Of a stretch of DNA of 9,555 nt, positions 1 to 8,100 are shown in pieces. Each line of letters starts with the position of its first letter. Within the stretch, counting starts at the first letter, position 1. A model generated the notes under the pieces. That model saw nothing but the letters and a program-made list of their open reading frames with translations. It did no database searches and was not told where the DNA came from. The position numbers and the translations under genes were made by a program. The DNA comes from an uncultured Porphyromonadaceae bacterium (GTDB lineage Bacteria > Bacteroidota > Bacteroidia > Bacteroidales > Muribaculaceae), in assembly GCA_905193395.1 (NCBI GenBank), contig CAJJOO010000026.1:1-9555 (forward strand), in the 5' to 3' direction.

Positions 1-48
1 CGAATAGTTCTCGGATCGCTTGGTGAGATGTTGAAGTTCTATTGCCAT
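1..48 (-). CDS. proS: Prolyl-tRNA synthetase, N-terminal 16 codons (partial)
   Basis: Prolyl-tRNA synthetase attaches proline to tRNA-Pro in the cytoplasm. Only the first 16 codons are in the window, beginning at an ATG (48-46) and reading MAIELQHLTKRSENYS up to the edge. The segment LTKRSENYS is, as I recall it, the start of the short (archaeal/eukaryotic-type) ProS found in Bacteroidota, where it is followed by QWYNDLVVKADLAE-like sequence. The start codon lies about 27-35 bases downstream of a Bacteroidota -7 box (82-89), with an A-rich leader and no clear Shine-Dalgarno sequence, as is usual in this phylum. The identification rests on a short peptide: the reading frame is certain, the product likely. 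The gene appears to be transcribed separately from the OmpA-like gene upstream. Confidence 0.8.
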   Translation of the reverse strand, partial: MAIELQHLTKRSENYS

Positions 49-81
49 ATTGTTGTGTGATTGATTTCTTGATTGGTATTG

Positions 82-89
82 CAAAGTTA
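82..89 (-). promoter_or_regulatory. Bacteroidota -7 promoter box for proS
   Basis: On the minus strand the bases read TAACTTTG, an exact match to the Bacteroidota -7 consensus TAnnTTTG. The box lies in the 69-base gap between the OmpA-like gene and proS and would place the transcript start roughly 30 bases before the proS ATG. No convincing -33 TTG is visible at the usual 19-21 base spacing, so the call rests on the -7 box and its position. The same 9-mer (GCAAAGTTA on the plus strand) recurs in the promoter of the DUF4290-rimM unit. Confidence 0.6.
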
Positions 90-117
90 GCAATTTTTTG
101 CCGTTGCGGCGGCGTTG

Positions 118-741
118 TCACTTGATTTTTACACCGGCGGCGCGGAGCATGTCCTTATCCGGCACCACGATGAATTCCACGCGGCGGTTTGCTGCACGCA
201 ACGGAATCGAATTGTTGGGCCCTAGGGGTTCGTCGCGGCCCAGTCCGTAGGGGATTGTATTGGTGTCAGTCTCGCCGGCCAGAGTCCACAGAAAATCGTC
301 GAGGGCGTTGGCTCGCTCGGCGGTTATCGAATCGGCATACTGGTCGTCGCCTGTATCGTCGGTGTGAACGGTGATGAGCAGTTTGTAACGTCCCGGATCT
401 CGCACTATGATGCCAAGGGGTTTGAGAAGAGTTGCGGCGGCAGGCTTCAGTTCGGTCGATGATGGCGCGAACAGTTCCGAACAGGGGACTGTGATTTCCA
501 GCACTTCACCCTCGCGCGTGGAGGTGACGGACATGCCGCCTTTTGTCAGATGCCGGCGCACCTGGTCCATGGCCGAGCGGACATACGCCTTGGCCTTCTG
601 CGGTACGGCCGGCACGGCCATGTTTTCCGAAACACTCAGGTCAAGTGCATCGGGTTCTGTATTTTCGTCGGCGAATGACACCAGGCAGCCGGCAGCAAGG
701 AGCATTACCAGTGCCGCGGCTTTATTCCAGAGTCGTTTCAT
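118..741 (-). CDS. OmpA-domain envelope protein, probable lipoprotein
   Basis: This 207-residue exported protein carries a C-terminal OmpA-like domain (about residues 80-195), a fold that binds diaminopimelate in peptidoglycan and tethers envelope proteins to the wall. Asp128 in HTDDTG and Arg143 in TAERA are 15 residues apart, the spacing of the two peptidoglycan-binding residues in OmpA proteins, and the signature NRRVEF is at 185-190. Residues 1-24 form a signal peptide with a basic start and a hydrophobic core. LAAGC at 15-19 is a plausible lipobox with Cys19; cleavage after SFA (22-24) by signal peptidase I is the alternative. I chose the ATG at 741 because the in-frame start two codons upstream is TTG and would lengthen the overlap. 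The first 20 bases overlap the end of the preceding acidic-protein gene, so the two are probably coupled. There is no beta-barrel, so this is not a classical porin-type OmpA. Confidence 0.85.
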   Translation of the reverse strand: MKRLWNKAAALVMLLAAGCLVSFADENTEPDALDLSVSENMAVPAVPQKAKAYVRSAMDQVRRHLTKGGMSVTSTREGEVLEITVPCSELFAPSSTELKPAAATLLKPLGIIVRDPGRYKLLITVHTDDTGDDQYADSITAERANALDDFLWTLAGETDTNTIPYGLGRDEPLGPNNSIPLRAANRRVEFIVVPDKDMLRAAGVKIK

Positions 742-1015
742 AGTCAAAATACGCTTCTACGAGCGAAGGAATCAAGGCCGGCTCCAGTTTCGCTCCGCGG
801 TCCTTTTTCAGCATACGGGCGACGTAGGCAGAAACCTCGTCGATATCCACGTCATCGTCGTCATCATCGTCGGCGTCTATCTCAAGGAGACCGTTCTGCT
901 CAAGATAGTCGTATATCATATCAATGATATTCAGCAGTTCGTTGTCGTCGCAGTCGCGTGCCGCGGCGACGGCATTACGCATGAAATCGACAGCATCGTT
1001 TTCGTCAAATTCCAT
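722..1015 (-). CDS. Small acidic hypothetical protein (97 aa)
   Basis: I do not recognise this gene. The predicted protein of 97 residues is strongly acidic. It has an amphipathic helical N-terminal part (about 5-42), a run of aspartates with one alanine (about 47-60), and a helical C-terminal part (61-93). There is no signal peptide, membrane segment or cysteine pair, so it should be cytoplasmic. It starts 15 bases after the rimM stop, with an AGGA-like sequence shortly before the ATG, and its end overlaps the OmpA-like gene by 20 bases, which places it firmly in the rimM operon. Real coding status is supported by the tight spacing, the ATG start and the absence of any better reading frame on either strand. 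The Asp run is encoded by a GTC/ATC-type triplet repeat (plus strand). Acidic runs can bind divalent metals or basic proteins, but no function can be assigned from this. Confidence 0.75.
   Translation of the reverse strand: MEFDENDAVDFMRNAVAAARDCDDNELLNIIDMIYDYLEQNGLLEIDADDDDDDDVDIDEVSAYVARMLKKDRGAKLEPALIPSLVEAYFDYETTLE
851..877. repeat. Imperfect GTC/ATC/GGC triplet repeat encoding the Asp run
   Basis: Nine consecutive triplets on the plus strand are GTC, ATC or GGC. On the minus strand they read GAC/GAT with one GCC, producing the Asp-rich stretch of the 97-residue protein. The unit is imperfect, so slippage would be rarer than in a pure repeat, but gain or loss of a triplet would keep the frame. 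Confidence 0.7.
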
Positions 1016-1030
1016 AATATCCTGATTTAT

Positions 1031-1555
1031 TTAGTTGTTCAAATCAATAATACCGTGAGGCACAGTCATTTCGATTATCTCGTTCTCGGGGTCCAGGTCC
1101 TCGACAAGTTCCATGGCGAAGGGCACCATTATCTCGCGCCCGTCGTGATTGACGGTCAGCAGTATGTTGGCTGTGCTGTCGTCAATGCCGGTGATTTCGC
1201 CGATTGTATTTCCGTCGGAAACCAGGGTATAGCCTTCGAGGTCGTTGAGGTAAACTCCTTCGCCGGAATCCTGAAAGTCCTCCGGAAGTTCGTCGGTCAG
1301 GGCATAAATGTCGTGACGGGCATACATGGCGGCCTCGACTTCGTTTTCAACGCCGTCGATTGTCAGGAGCCATCCGTTTCCGCGGCGGCGGTAGGATTTC
1401 AGAAAAAATGGAACCATAATGCCCTCGATGTCAAGGATTATGCAACGCAGGTCGCCGGGTTCGAGTCCTTCGTCCAGTTCCGCGCTGATTTCGCCTTTGA
1501 CGCCATGGGGTTTGAACAGACGCCCTACTTCGGTCAGACTGTCGGGTCTTATCAT
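1031..1555 (-). CDS. rimM: Ribosome maturation factor RimM
   Basis: RimM binds ribosomal protein S19 and the 30S head during late 16S rRNA processing and small-subunit assembly in the cytoplasm. The 174-residue length is normal for the family. The N-terminal RimM domain (about 6-90) begins with the characteristic VGRLFKPHGVKGEI-type segment (10-23), and the C-terminal PRC-barrel (about 98-172) shows VYLNDLEGYTL, then IMVPFAMELVEDLD (142-155), and ends with the usual VPHGIIDL. The start ATG overlaps the stop of the DUF4290 gene in ATGA (1552-1555), so the two are translationally coupled. The 97-residue protein gene follows after 15 bases. The gene looks intact and ordinary. Confidence 0.95.
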   Translation of the reverse strand: MIRPDSLTEVGRLFKPHGVKGEISAELDEGLEPGDLRCIILDIEGIMVPFFLKSYRRRGNGWLLTIDGVENEVEAAMYARHDIYALTDELPEDFQDSGEGVYLNDLEGYTLVSDGNTIGEITGIDDSTANILLTVNHDGREIMVPFAMELVEDLDPENEIIEMTVPHGIIDLNN

Positions 1556-2139
1556 TTCTTACGTTTCTTTTTCGAGGGAGCGGCGGGCATCTTGAAGTCA
1601 GGGAGCACCACTTCGTCGCCGTAAAGGGCTATGGCGCCGTTGCTCATCTCGTAGAGATCCTTGAAAACCTTCACGTCCTCTACTCCCTCGGGATTGAGCG
1701 ACGTGAGGAGTTTCTTCATCTGTATGGCGAGCAGCATTGTGAGTTCGTTGCGTTCGTCGCCTTCGGGCATGGAGACCACTTTGTCCAGAAGCGATTCCAC
1801 CAGGTGGCCGTATTGGCGGCGACGGATGTCGGAGGTGCCTTTTGACACAGGTTGCGGACCTTCGGCGGCGACGGTGCGGATGTCGGTAAATTCAAAGGGT
1901 ACGTCGACATCGAGTTTGAAGTCGGTCATGATGGCCAGATGGTCCCAGAGTTTGCGGCGGTAGGCCTGTTGGTCGCCCTGAGTGGGAAACAGTATCGTCA
2001 TTGCATCGATAATCGACCGCGCACAGCGGGTCCGCTCGTCGCGGTCCTCGATAGTGAGGCAGTGGTCGGCCATCTGCTGGATGTTGCGTCCGTACTCGGG
2101 CAACACCAGTTCTTTCTGATGATTCTTATATGTAAGCAT
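1552..2139 (-). CDS. DUF4290 family protein
   Basis: This 195-residue cytoplasmic protein belongs to the Bacteroidota-restricted DUF4290 family, whose function is unknown. Family-like sequence is at the start (LVLPEYGRNIQQMADH, 11-26), then a helical region with RRKLWDHLAIMTDF (61-74), a PFEF segment (81-84), and RRRQYGHLVESLLDK (106-120). The protein ends in a lysine/arginine tail (188-195) that could contact nucleic acid or the ribosome; that is inference. The reading frame is open for a further 29 codons upstream, but I chose the ATG at 2139: the family begins here, and the longer form would read through the promoter box at 2173-2180 and overlap the preceding gene region. No Shine-Dalgarno sequence is evident. 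It is the first gene of the rimM unit, overlapping rimM by ATGA, which hints at a role near translation or ribosome assembly. Confidence 0.85.
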   Translation of the reverse strand: MLTYKNHQKELVLPEYGRNIQQMADHCLTIEDRDERTRCARSIIDAMTILFPTQGDQQAYRRKLWDHLAIMTDFKLDVDVPFEFTDIRTVAAEGPQPVSKGTSDIRRRQYGHLVESLLDKVVSMPEGDERNELTMLLAIQMKKLLTSLNPEGVEDVKVFKDLYEMSNGAIALYGDEVVLPDFKMPAAPSKKKRKK

Positions 2140-2172
2140 TGATTTCTGATGTTTATGCAATCTTAGGTTGTG

Positions 2173-2201
2173 CAAAGTTACTAAAAAAGAATCAGCGACA
2201 A
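2173..2201 (-). promoter_or_regulatory. Bacteroidota promoter for the DUF4290-rimM operon
   Basis: The minus strand carries TAACTTTG (2180-2173), an exact TAnnTTTG -7 box with the extra consensus C two bases further on. A TTG (2201-2199) sits 18 bases upstream and may serve as the -33 element; consensus spacing is slightly longer. The box is 33 bases upstream of the chosen DUF4290 ATG, giving a short leader. It sits in the 79-base gap after the T9SS cargo gene and is the reason to treat the two halves of the window as separate transcription units. Confidence 0.7.
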
Positions 2202-2218
2202 CCCTTTGGCATGTTAAT

Positions 2219-3532
2219 TTATTCAACCGGGGCGGCAGCGGCTCCGCTGTCGCGTGAACCGATTATATTGATGTCGCCCGAAAGATTGTATTCCTTGCCG
2301 TCGGCGCCCCGGGCCTTGATTACGTAGAAATACACGCCGGAGCCGACGACCTTTCCGCCGTGGCGACCGTCCCAGCCCTGCGACGGGTCGGTGAGGTGTG
2401 CCAGGCACTGGCCCCAGCGGTTGAATATCCGGCAGTCGAAGGAGACAATCGAGCGGTAACTAACCTTCCATTCGTCATTCACGCCTTCGGATGCCCCCGG
2501 CGAGAAGGCGTTGGGACATTCGAGGCGCGAATCGCCAACGGTGACGGTATATGTGTCGCCGATCTGTTCGCAGGTGCCTTCGGCATTATTGGCCACGAAA
2601 CGTACGTAGGTCGTTCCGGCTTCGAGGAACGTGTATGTGAAGTCGAGTTGCTCGTAGGTATATGTCACATCCTGGAATTCGGCATATTGCGACATTTCCC
2701 ATCTGCGGAATACGGCGGCGTCCGTTACGGCGGCACTGAACCGGATTTCACAGGGTGCCGAGCCGCCGAGTTCGGCCTCGACTTTCTGCTCGTTGTCGCC
2801 CCCGCGGGGAATCTGTTCGGCCGAGGAGTGGAGGGCCACGGCCGTGGTGTTGAAGTTCGGGCCGGCAACTTCGTCGCTCAGGCCCCACAGGCGTGCAAAG
2901 CGGTCGGGCGTGAGGATGAACTGGGTGTCACAGAATGGCGCGGGAGCCGAGAATGTGGAGCCCAGCGCCTCGTAGGTCTCGGTTGTCCGTATCTGCATGT
3001 AGGAATTGCTTTCCTCATCGTACTCAAGGGTATAATAGTTCAGTTGAATGTCGCGGTCCAGTACCTCGCGACGTCCGTTCACGGTGTAGTAGGCTATCTC
3101 GTCGGTCGGACGGTCCGGTGTGAAGTATACTCGGTCGCAGCCGCTTTCTGTCACAGCGAAGGTGTGGGTGTCGAAGGCATGATGAGCATAGTCCGTCACC
3201 CAGAAGCAGGTTTGCCGGCCGCCTTCGGTGATGATATATCCCATGTCGCCGTTTCCGGCCGGAAGAGAATAGTTGTTGCCGTCGCGTGTCGGCGTCACAT
3301 CCTCGGCATAACCGCCGCCCATGTTGCTGTAACGTTGCCACACGACGTTGCCGCCGCCGGAAGTATATGTTATTGTTGCGTTGCCGGCGTTTTCGAGGGT
3401 GTAGACCGCAGCCAGACCTGTCGACGCGGCAGGCCTGGTCTCGATAACGCGTGTGCCGGTGAATGTCACCTGCGCGTCGGCTGCGAGCGTCGCCATAACG
3501 GCCGACAGCAATATTATCACTTGTCTTTTCAT
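2219..3532 (-). CDS. Secreted protein with type B T9SS C-terminal sorting domain
   Basis: This 437-residue protein is predicted to cross the inner membrane by Sec and the outer membrane by the type IX secretion system. A signal peptide spans residues 1-20, with likely cleavage after ADA before Gln21. The middle is beta-rich with several cysteines (109, 132, 201, 261, 321) and an Ig/PKD-like module at about 245-333. Residues about 338-424 match the gliding-associated/CHU_C (type B) sorting domain: CPNAFSPG, then VNDEWKV (351-357), IFNRWGQ (369-375), GWDGR (386-390), GSGVYFYVI (397-405) and GDINII (419-424). Type B domains usually end close to that last strand, whereas here 13 Ala/Gly-rich residues follow. 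The mature function is not evident; no catalytic domain is recognisable. The ATG overlaps the ruvC stop in ATGA (3529-3532), making it the last gene of the operon. Export depends on T9SS genes not present in this window. Confidence 0.85.
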   Translation of the reverse strand: MKRQVIILLSAVMATLAADAQVTFTGTRVIETRPAASTGLAAVYTLENAGNATITYTSGGGNVVWQRYSNMGGGYAEDVTPTRDGNNYSLPAGNGDMGYIITEGGRQTCFWVTDYAHHAFDTHTFAVTESGCDRVYFTPDRPTDEIAYYTVNGRREVLDRDIQLNYYTLEYDEESNSYMQIRTTETYEALGSTFSAPAPFCDTQFILTPDRFARLWGLSDEVAGPNFNTTAVALHSSAEQIPRGGDNEQKVEAELGGSAPCEIRFSAAVTDAAVFRRWEMSQYAEFQDVTYTYEQLDFTYTFLEAGTTYVRFVANNAEGTCEQIGDTYTVTVGDSRLECPNAFSPGASEGVNDEWKVSYRSIVSFDCRIFNRWGQCLAHLTDPSQGWDGRHGGKVVGSGVYFYVIKARGADGKEYNLSGDINIIGSRDSGAAAAPVE

Positions 3533-4107
3533 AATTTTACTTTATCGGGATTCCGAACTATGAATTCTTTCCATGAAGTCGCCTTGGCCACAGCCGGTTT
3601 GCCGCTTTCATAGAAATGGCAAAGAGCCGCGCCGAGGGCGTCGGTGGCATCGAGTTCCGGCAGCATACTCTCCTGGGGAATCGACAGTATGCGCCGCAGC
3701 ATCTCGCGCACCTGCTCTTTGGAGGCCGCTCCGTTGCCGGTGATGGCCTGTTTGATTTTTCGCGGTTCGTATTCGTGAATGGGCACCTGGCGTGAGAGTG
3801 CGGCGGCTATTGCAACGCCCTGCGCACGTCCCAGTTTCAGCATCGACTGCACGTTCTTGCCGAAAAACGGAGCCTCGATGGCCATTTCGTCGGGCAGAAA
3901 CTGCGAGCAGAGTTCTACGGTCCTTTCGTAAATGCGGTGAAGGCGCATGTAGTGGTCGCCAATCTTGTCGAGGCGCACAACACCCATGGCAACCATCGAT
4001 GCCTTGCGCCCGTTCACGCCGAGAATGCCGTAGCCCATCACATTTGTGCCGGGGTCAATGCCGATTATAACACGGCCGAAGTCCTTTACACGCTCGTCCG
4101 CACTCAT
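3529..4107 (-). CDS. ruvC: Crossover junction endodeoxyribonuclease RuvC
   Basis: RuvC is the dimeric, Mg-dependent endonuclease that cuts Holliday junctions brought to it by RuvAB during recombination and repair. The 192-residue protein keeps all four acidic active-site residues: Asp18 in IIGIDPGTN, Glu78 in AIEAPFF, and Asp153 and Asp156 in [11 protein letters not shown], followed by His164. The conserved segments [16 protein letters not shown] (84-99) and [21 protein letters not shown] (from 113) are also in place. The frame is open 32 codons further upstream, but I chose the ATG at 4107 because it forms an ATGA overlap with the DUF4286 gene and leaves the usual short lead to the first Asp. 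It also overlaps the T9SS cargo gene at its own end. It appears intact. Confidence 0.95.
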   Translation of the reverse strand: MSADERVKDFGRVIIGIDPGTNVMGYGILGVNGRKASMVAMGVVRLDKIGDHYMRLHRIYERTVELCSQFLPDEMAIEAPFFGKNVQSMLKLGRAQGVAIAAALSRQVPIHEYEPRKIKQAITGNGAASKEQVREMLRRILSIPQESMLPELDATDALGAALCHFYESGKPAVAKATSWKEFIVRNPDKVKL

Positions 4108-4415
4108 TCCACGCCTGTGAGGGTTGTTGAGAAGAAAACGGCACGGCCTGGCCAGCGGTTCATTATATGGTCGAAGAGCCGGCTGCCATGGTCGGCATAC
4201 CACAGGTTGATGTTGTCGACTTCGGAGGTCTCCATCTGTAAGGCAAGGCTCAGGGCCTCACTGTCTGGCTGCCGGGTGTCGACTGTGAACAGCCGCGCCG
4301 ACTCGAAATATTCGCCGTCGGCGGTTGCCGTGGGGATAAATTCGTCCCTGAGCCAGGCGATGAATTCGTCGCGCAGTTCGGGGTCTATTGCAAAGGTTGT
4401 GTTGTATAAGGTCAT
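4104..4415 (-). CDS. DUF4286 family protein
   Basis: This 103-residue protein matches the small DUF4286 family of Bacteroidota, which has no assigned reaction. It begins [22 protein letters not shown], followed by FIPTA (26-30), an F/Y-rich strand (37-45), SLALQME (56-62) and a C-terminal strand AVFFSTTL (92-99). The pattern of strands and helices is compatible with a dimeric alpha+beta barrel (ferredoxin-like) fold; that is inference. It has no signal peptide and should be cytoplasmic. It is joined by ATGA overlaps to the glycosyltransferase gene before it (4412-4415) and to ruvC after it (4104-4107), so its expression is tied to both. Confidence 0.85.
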   Translation of the reverse strand: MTLYNTTFAIDPELRDEFIAWLRDEFIPTATADGEYFESARLFTVDTRQPDSEALSLALQMETSEVDNINLWYADHGSRLFDHIMNRWPGRAVFFSTTLTGVE

Positions 4416-5188
4416 TCCTGAGATGTCTGTTTTGTAATTTTACGGCGGAGTGCCCTGAATATGAATCCGATGTGACGGAGTATCGTGGGTACGGTGCCAT
4501 AGTAGTAACACATTATGCGGTATCGCTCTTTGAGCGAGGCGCGATGGTTGGCGGTCGTGAGTCCTCCGTCCAGATAGTCGACAAGCGTTCCATCGACCAG
4601 GACATTCTTGCGTGAATGCTGAAGGCAGCGTATGCACCATTCGTAATCGGCCGAGAAACGGTAATCGGTGTCATAGAGAGGGGCAATGCGCCTGAGCGGC
4701 ACAAAGGCCTGATGGCAGACCAGCATCCCACGGCCGAAATCGGCGAGGGTCAGATTCTCGGGGGCGCGCAGATGCCTAGGCCTCAGGTAGGTCCCGCTGT
4801 CGTCGACGATATCGGTCTGCCCGTATAGTATACCGGGTTTCATGCCGTCTCCGGCAGCAGTTTGCGCTGCTGCGGCGAGGCGGTCGAGGGCGTCGCTACC
4901 GTGGAATTTATCGCCGGCATTCAGAAAAACCAGATACGTGCCGCATGCCATGCCCAGGCCCTTGTTCATGGCGTCGTAAAGGCCGTGGTCGGGTTCCGAG
5001 CGGAATTTCCGGCGCGAGGCTCCGGGAGCGGTCACGATAATTTCGGCGGTCGCGTCTTTCGAGGCCCCGTCGACGATTATATGTTCATAATTCTGAAATG
5101 TCTGCGCGGCAACGCTCTCCAGCGTCCTGCCGATGGTATCGGCGGCGTTGTAGCATACTGTAATAATCGAGAATAGCGGTTTGTCCAT
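4412..5188 (-). CDS. Family 2 glycosyltransferase
   Basis: This 258-residue GT-A fold transferase probably moves a sugar from a nucleotide-sugar donor onto a cell-surface polysaccharide or lipid-linked precursor; donor and acceptor cannot be read from the sequence. The nucleotide-binding start is FSIITVCYNAADTIGRTLES (6-25), followed by EHIIVDGASKDAT (35-47), the EPDHGLYDAMNKG segment (65-77), and a metal-binding DXD-equivalent in VFLNAGD (87-93). A candidate catalytic base is at SADYEWCIR (179-187; Asp181/Glu183). The C-terminus (from about 236) is basic and amphipathic (RHIGFIFRALRRK) and may touch the inner membrane. I chose the ATG at 5188, 5 bases after the upstream stop; an in-frame TTG at 5197 would overlap that stop and add three residues. 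Its stop overlaps the DUF4286 start in ATGA. It is a lone glycosyltransferase rather than part of a polysaccharide cluster. Confidence 0.9.
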   Translation of the reverse strand: MDKPLFSIITVCYNAADTIGRTLESVAAQTFQNYEHIIVDGASKDATAEIIVTAPGASRRKFRSEPDHGLYDAMNKGLGMACGTYLVFLNAGDKFHGSDALDRLAAAAQTAAGDGMKPGILYGQTDIVDDSGTYLRPRHLRAPENLTLADFGRGMLVCHQAFVPLRRIAPLYDTDYRFSADYEWCIRCLQHSRKNVLVDGTLVDYLDGGLTTANHRASLKERYRIMCYYYGTVPTILRHIGFIFRALRRKITKQTSQE

Positions 5189-5193
5189 TATTT

Positions 5194-8100
5194 TCAATTG
5201 TTAGCGGTAGCCATCCGCAGGGATTCGGCGATAACCATCTCGGCCTGCGGCTGGTCTTTACGACATTTAAGAGTATAACCTATCTGACGGCCCGACAGTT
5301 CACTGCTCATTGATTCGGCAAAGCGGTCTATGCTTTCCGCGGCAACCAGTTCCGCGGCCACAGTCTCGTCGCAGGACAGTTGCAGCAGCCTTTCGGGGGT
5401 TGAGCGCAGGTGTGTGGCAGGAATGTCGTTGACCGGAGTCACGCGGCGGCTCAGGTTGCCTTTTGAATCCGAAATAATGGTGAGGAGGCCGTCGCCGGGC
5501 AGGCAGATGGTGGCGAATATCGGTTTATCGCCGTTGTACAGCGGCATTGGGCGCCGCGAATCCTTGTCGAGAATTTCGCTCATAGGCACTTTGAGCACCC
5601 GTTGCGCGGGATAGAGCAGCAACAGATAGCCGCTGTCTGCTTCCATAGGCGAATATTGCAGAACAAGCGGCAACGACTGTTCCAGATAATAGTCGTCGGG
5701 CGAGTAATAGAGACTGTCAGGACCTTCGAAATACAGATAGCCTTCTGGTGTCACGAATCCGTCCTCAGCGTCGTGCAGGATATTCGGGCGCCAGAGCGAC
5801 GTGGGGATTCTGAACGGCTCGGGTTCGGGTGCTGCCGGTATCGGGGCGACTTCCACTTCCGGCTCTGAGGCGATTGCTGTTTCCGGTTCGGGCTCTTCGG
5901 TGTAGGTCGCAATCTGTTTGCGTCGTTTCATGCGTTCCTCGGCGAAAGTACGGGCGTCCGCGTCGCCGAGAGCAATCGTTGAATCGCTGCGGCGCACAAA
6001 AATCTTGCCGTCAAGCAGGACGGGCGTCGTGCGGGGTTGCACCTTGACCATGACTACATCATGCCGGGCCTCGTCGTCGACTGAAATCTGAATGCTTTCG
6101 CTGACGAGGGCGCCCCAGCGGTCGCGCACAAGGTTGGTGAGGAACGTAACGACATTATCTGCCGTATGTATATCGTAGGTCACGGCTCCGATGCGAGCCT
6201 TGCGGCGCTTGTAATATTCGAAGTCTTCAAACAGGCCGGCTTCGGCGCGGGTGGCGTTGTTTACGCCAATGTATAGCGTTCCGCCTGAGGCGTTCATGAA
6301 TCCGGCCATTGTCTTCAGAAGTACAAACTGCTGCTTTTCGGGGTCGGCCTCGGTGGTGTCGTTACGGTTTTTCCGTGCCGGATATACGATGCTGGATTTG
6401 AATTCCACAAACTGGTTTTCCGACCCGTAAGTCTTTGGTACGTGCGGGTCGAAGTTGACATCCAGCAGGGCGGCAATCTGCGATTTGAGGTCTTTGCGCA
6501 CCGCGGCGTATGTTTCTGTATCGTCGCCGGAGAGGAGATTGAAGCCGAGAACGAGGCGCGCCAGGCGGCTCTCGAGGTCGTTGCGGGGCGAATTGACGGT
6601 TGCCCATAGTTCCTGGTCGTGAGAGCCGTCGCCCATCCATGAAACGATTTCCAGACGATGGAAAATGATGTCGAGCATCGGCGATGATGCCGTGCAGGGA
6701 CGCAGGGATTCGAGGGCGTCGGAATCAATCCGGCTGTTGGCTGCATAGGACTGGTGGAGTCTCAGCAATTCAGCGTGCGTGGCCAGTTCCCGGGCCGTGT
6801 CGTCATCTCCGGCCGCGATGGCAAGGAGTCGTCCGAAGCGCAGATAGTCGTAGGCCTCCATGAGGTTGCCTGTGGCAAGGGCCTTGAAGCGGAACATCTG
6901 GGCCAACTGCATGATGTCTTCCCGTGTAAGGCTTTCGGTATCGTCGTCGTAGACGTTATCGTCATTTTCCCTCGGCTCAGTCTCGGCGATGGCTTGCATC
7001 AGCGAGACAAAGGCCCGGGCGCGGTCGGTGCGTCGTGGTTCGTTGATGTCGCCGGTTATGGTGGCGCGGCGTTGGCCGATATCGGTCATTCTTACGGTGA
7101 CCGCATCGCCCTTTCCGTAGCCGTCCTCTTTGGGAGCGAATACGCCGATTCCGACGGAAGTCAGCACCAGCAGGTCGGAAACGGAAGTCTCGTGTGTCAC
7201 CACGCCTTCATACTCGTCGTTGTAATTCAGTATATCGCCGATGCGGGCGTCAATAAGGTCCAGCAGCGAGAATTCCGGCACTTCGTCTTCGTCAATGGCA
7301 ACGACGCGTGCCTTGAAACGCAGGGGATTGCCGTCGGCATCGCTGAACGCCGTGGAGAGGATATGCTGGTTGCGGTCGAAGTCGGAGGTTGAAAGGTAAG
7401 TGGCTATTTCGTCGCCATAGATCACGCCGTCGGTGTCCTCGAAGGCATCGTCGTCAGTCCGGCATCGCCACATCAGTTCATTACCCCCCACGCGCTTGGA
7501 ATCAATTATTATCGTGACTTCATCGTCAATGTCCGGAATGCGCTTTGTAAGCGGCGGCACGGGCGGGGCATCCGACGGTCGCGTCAATGCATTCTCGATA
7601 TCCACCCACAGACGCGCGTGAGCGTCGAAACTGTTCAGGCGGTTTGCGGGTAAGGATTTCACGCCCTTCACCGAGACTGTCGGCGTCAGCCATTGGAGCA
7701 TACCCGAGGGGAGGGCCTTTTCGTCGGTACGTTCGTCTGCACGGCGGATGTCGATGCCCTGGGGCCCGACTGTGATGCCGATACCGTTCATCTCGACGCC
7801 GAAAACCGATTGCAGGCGGTTGTGTGCCGCATCCGGAGCAACTGACGCCTTTGTCAGTAGCATAGCCAGTTCTTTTATGTCGTCGTAACAGAATTCCAGC
7901 GGCAATTTCGCGCCGGTGAGCATGAGGAACGACTTGTCTAGCAACACATCGCTTTTCTGTGGCCGCAGCAGTGATATGTAGCGGTAGAACAGCGAGCGGT
8001 TGTGCCGCAGCAACGATTCGTTCTCGCCGCCGTCAATAAGTATCTGCAAGGCAATTGCCGTCACGGTCTTTTCGATACGGTCCACGGCCTCGTCTGTCGA

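Noticed and set aside
100..110. GCCG-TTG-CGGC palindrome after the OmpA-like gene as a terminator
   Set aside because: On the minus strand it is followed by a run of A, not T. The stem is only 4 bp, so it does not fit an intrinsic terminator for the leftward transcript.
407..1624. Long open frame of 405 codons on the plus strand
   Set aside because: It runs antisense across the OmpA-like, acidic-protein and rimM genes, whose products have clear domains or operon spacing. Its translation shows no recognisable domain and looks like a mirror of biased codon use.
2181..2218. Intrinsic terminator after the T9SS cargo gene
   Set aside because: A T-rich stretch is present on the minus strand (ATTCTTTTTT), but the bases before it form no stem longer than about 3 bp.
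2140..2226. N-terminal extension of the DUF4290 protein by 29 residues
   Set aside because: The extension would encode through the promoter -7 box and overlap the end of the preceding gene, and the family-like sequence begins at the internal ATG (2139).
2360..3613. Long open frame of 417 codons on the plus strand
   Set aside because: It is antisense to the T9SS cargo gene and the end of ruvC. The minus-strand product has a signal peptide and a sorting domain; the plus-strand product has neither a domain nor a plausible start context.
4108..4203. N-terminal extension of RuvC by 32 residues
   Set aside because: It is wholly inside the DUF4286 gene, and the ATG at 4107 gives the ATGA overlap seen at neighbouring junctions and a normal RuvC length.
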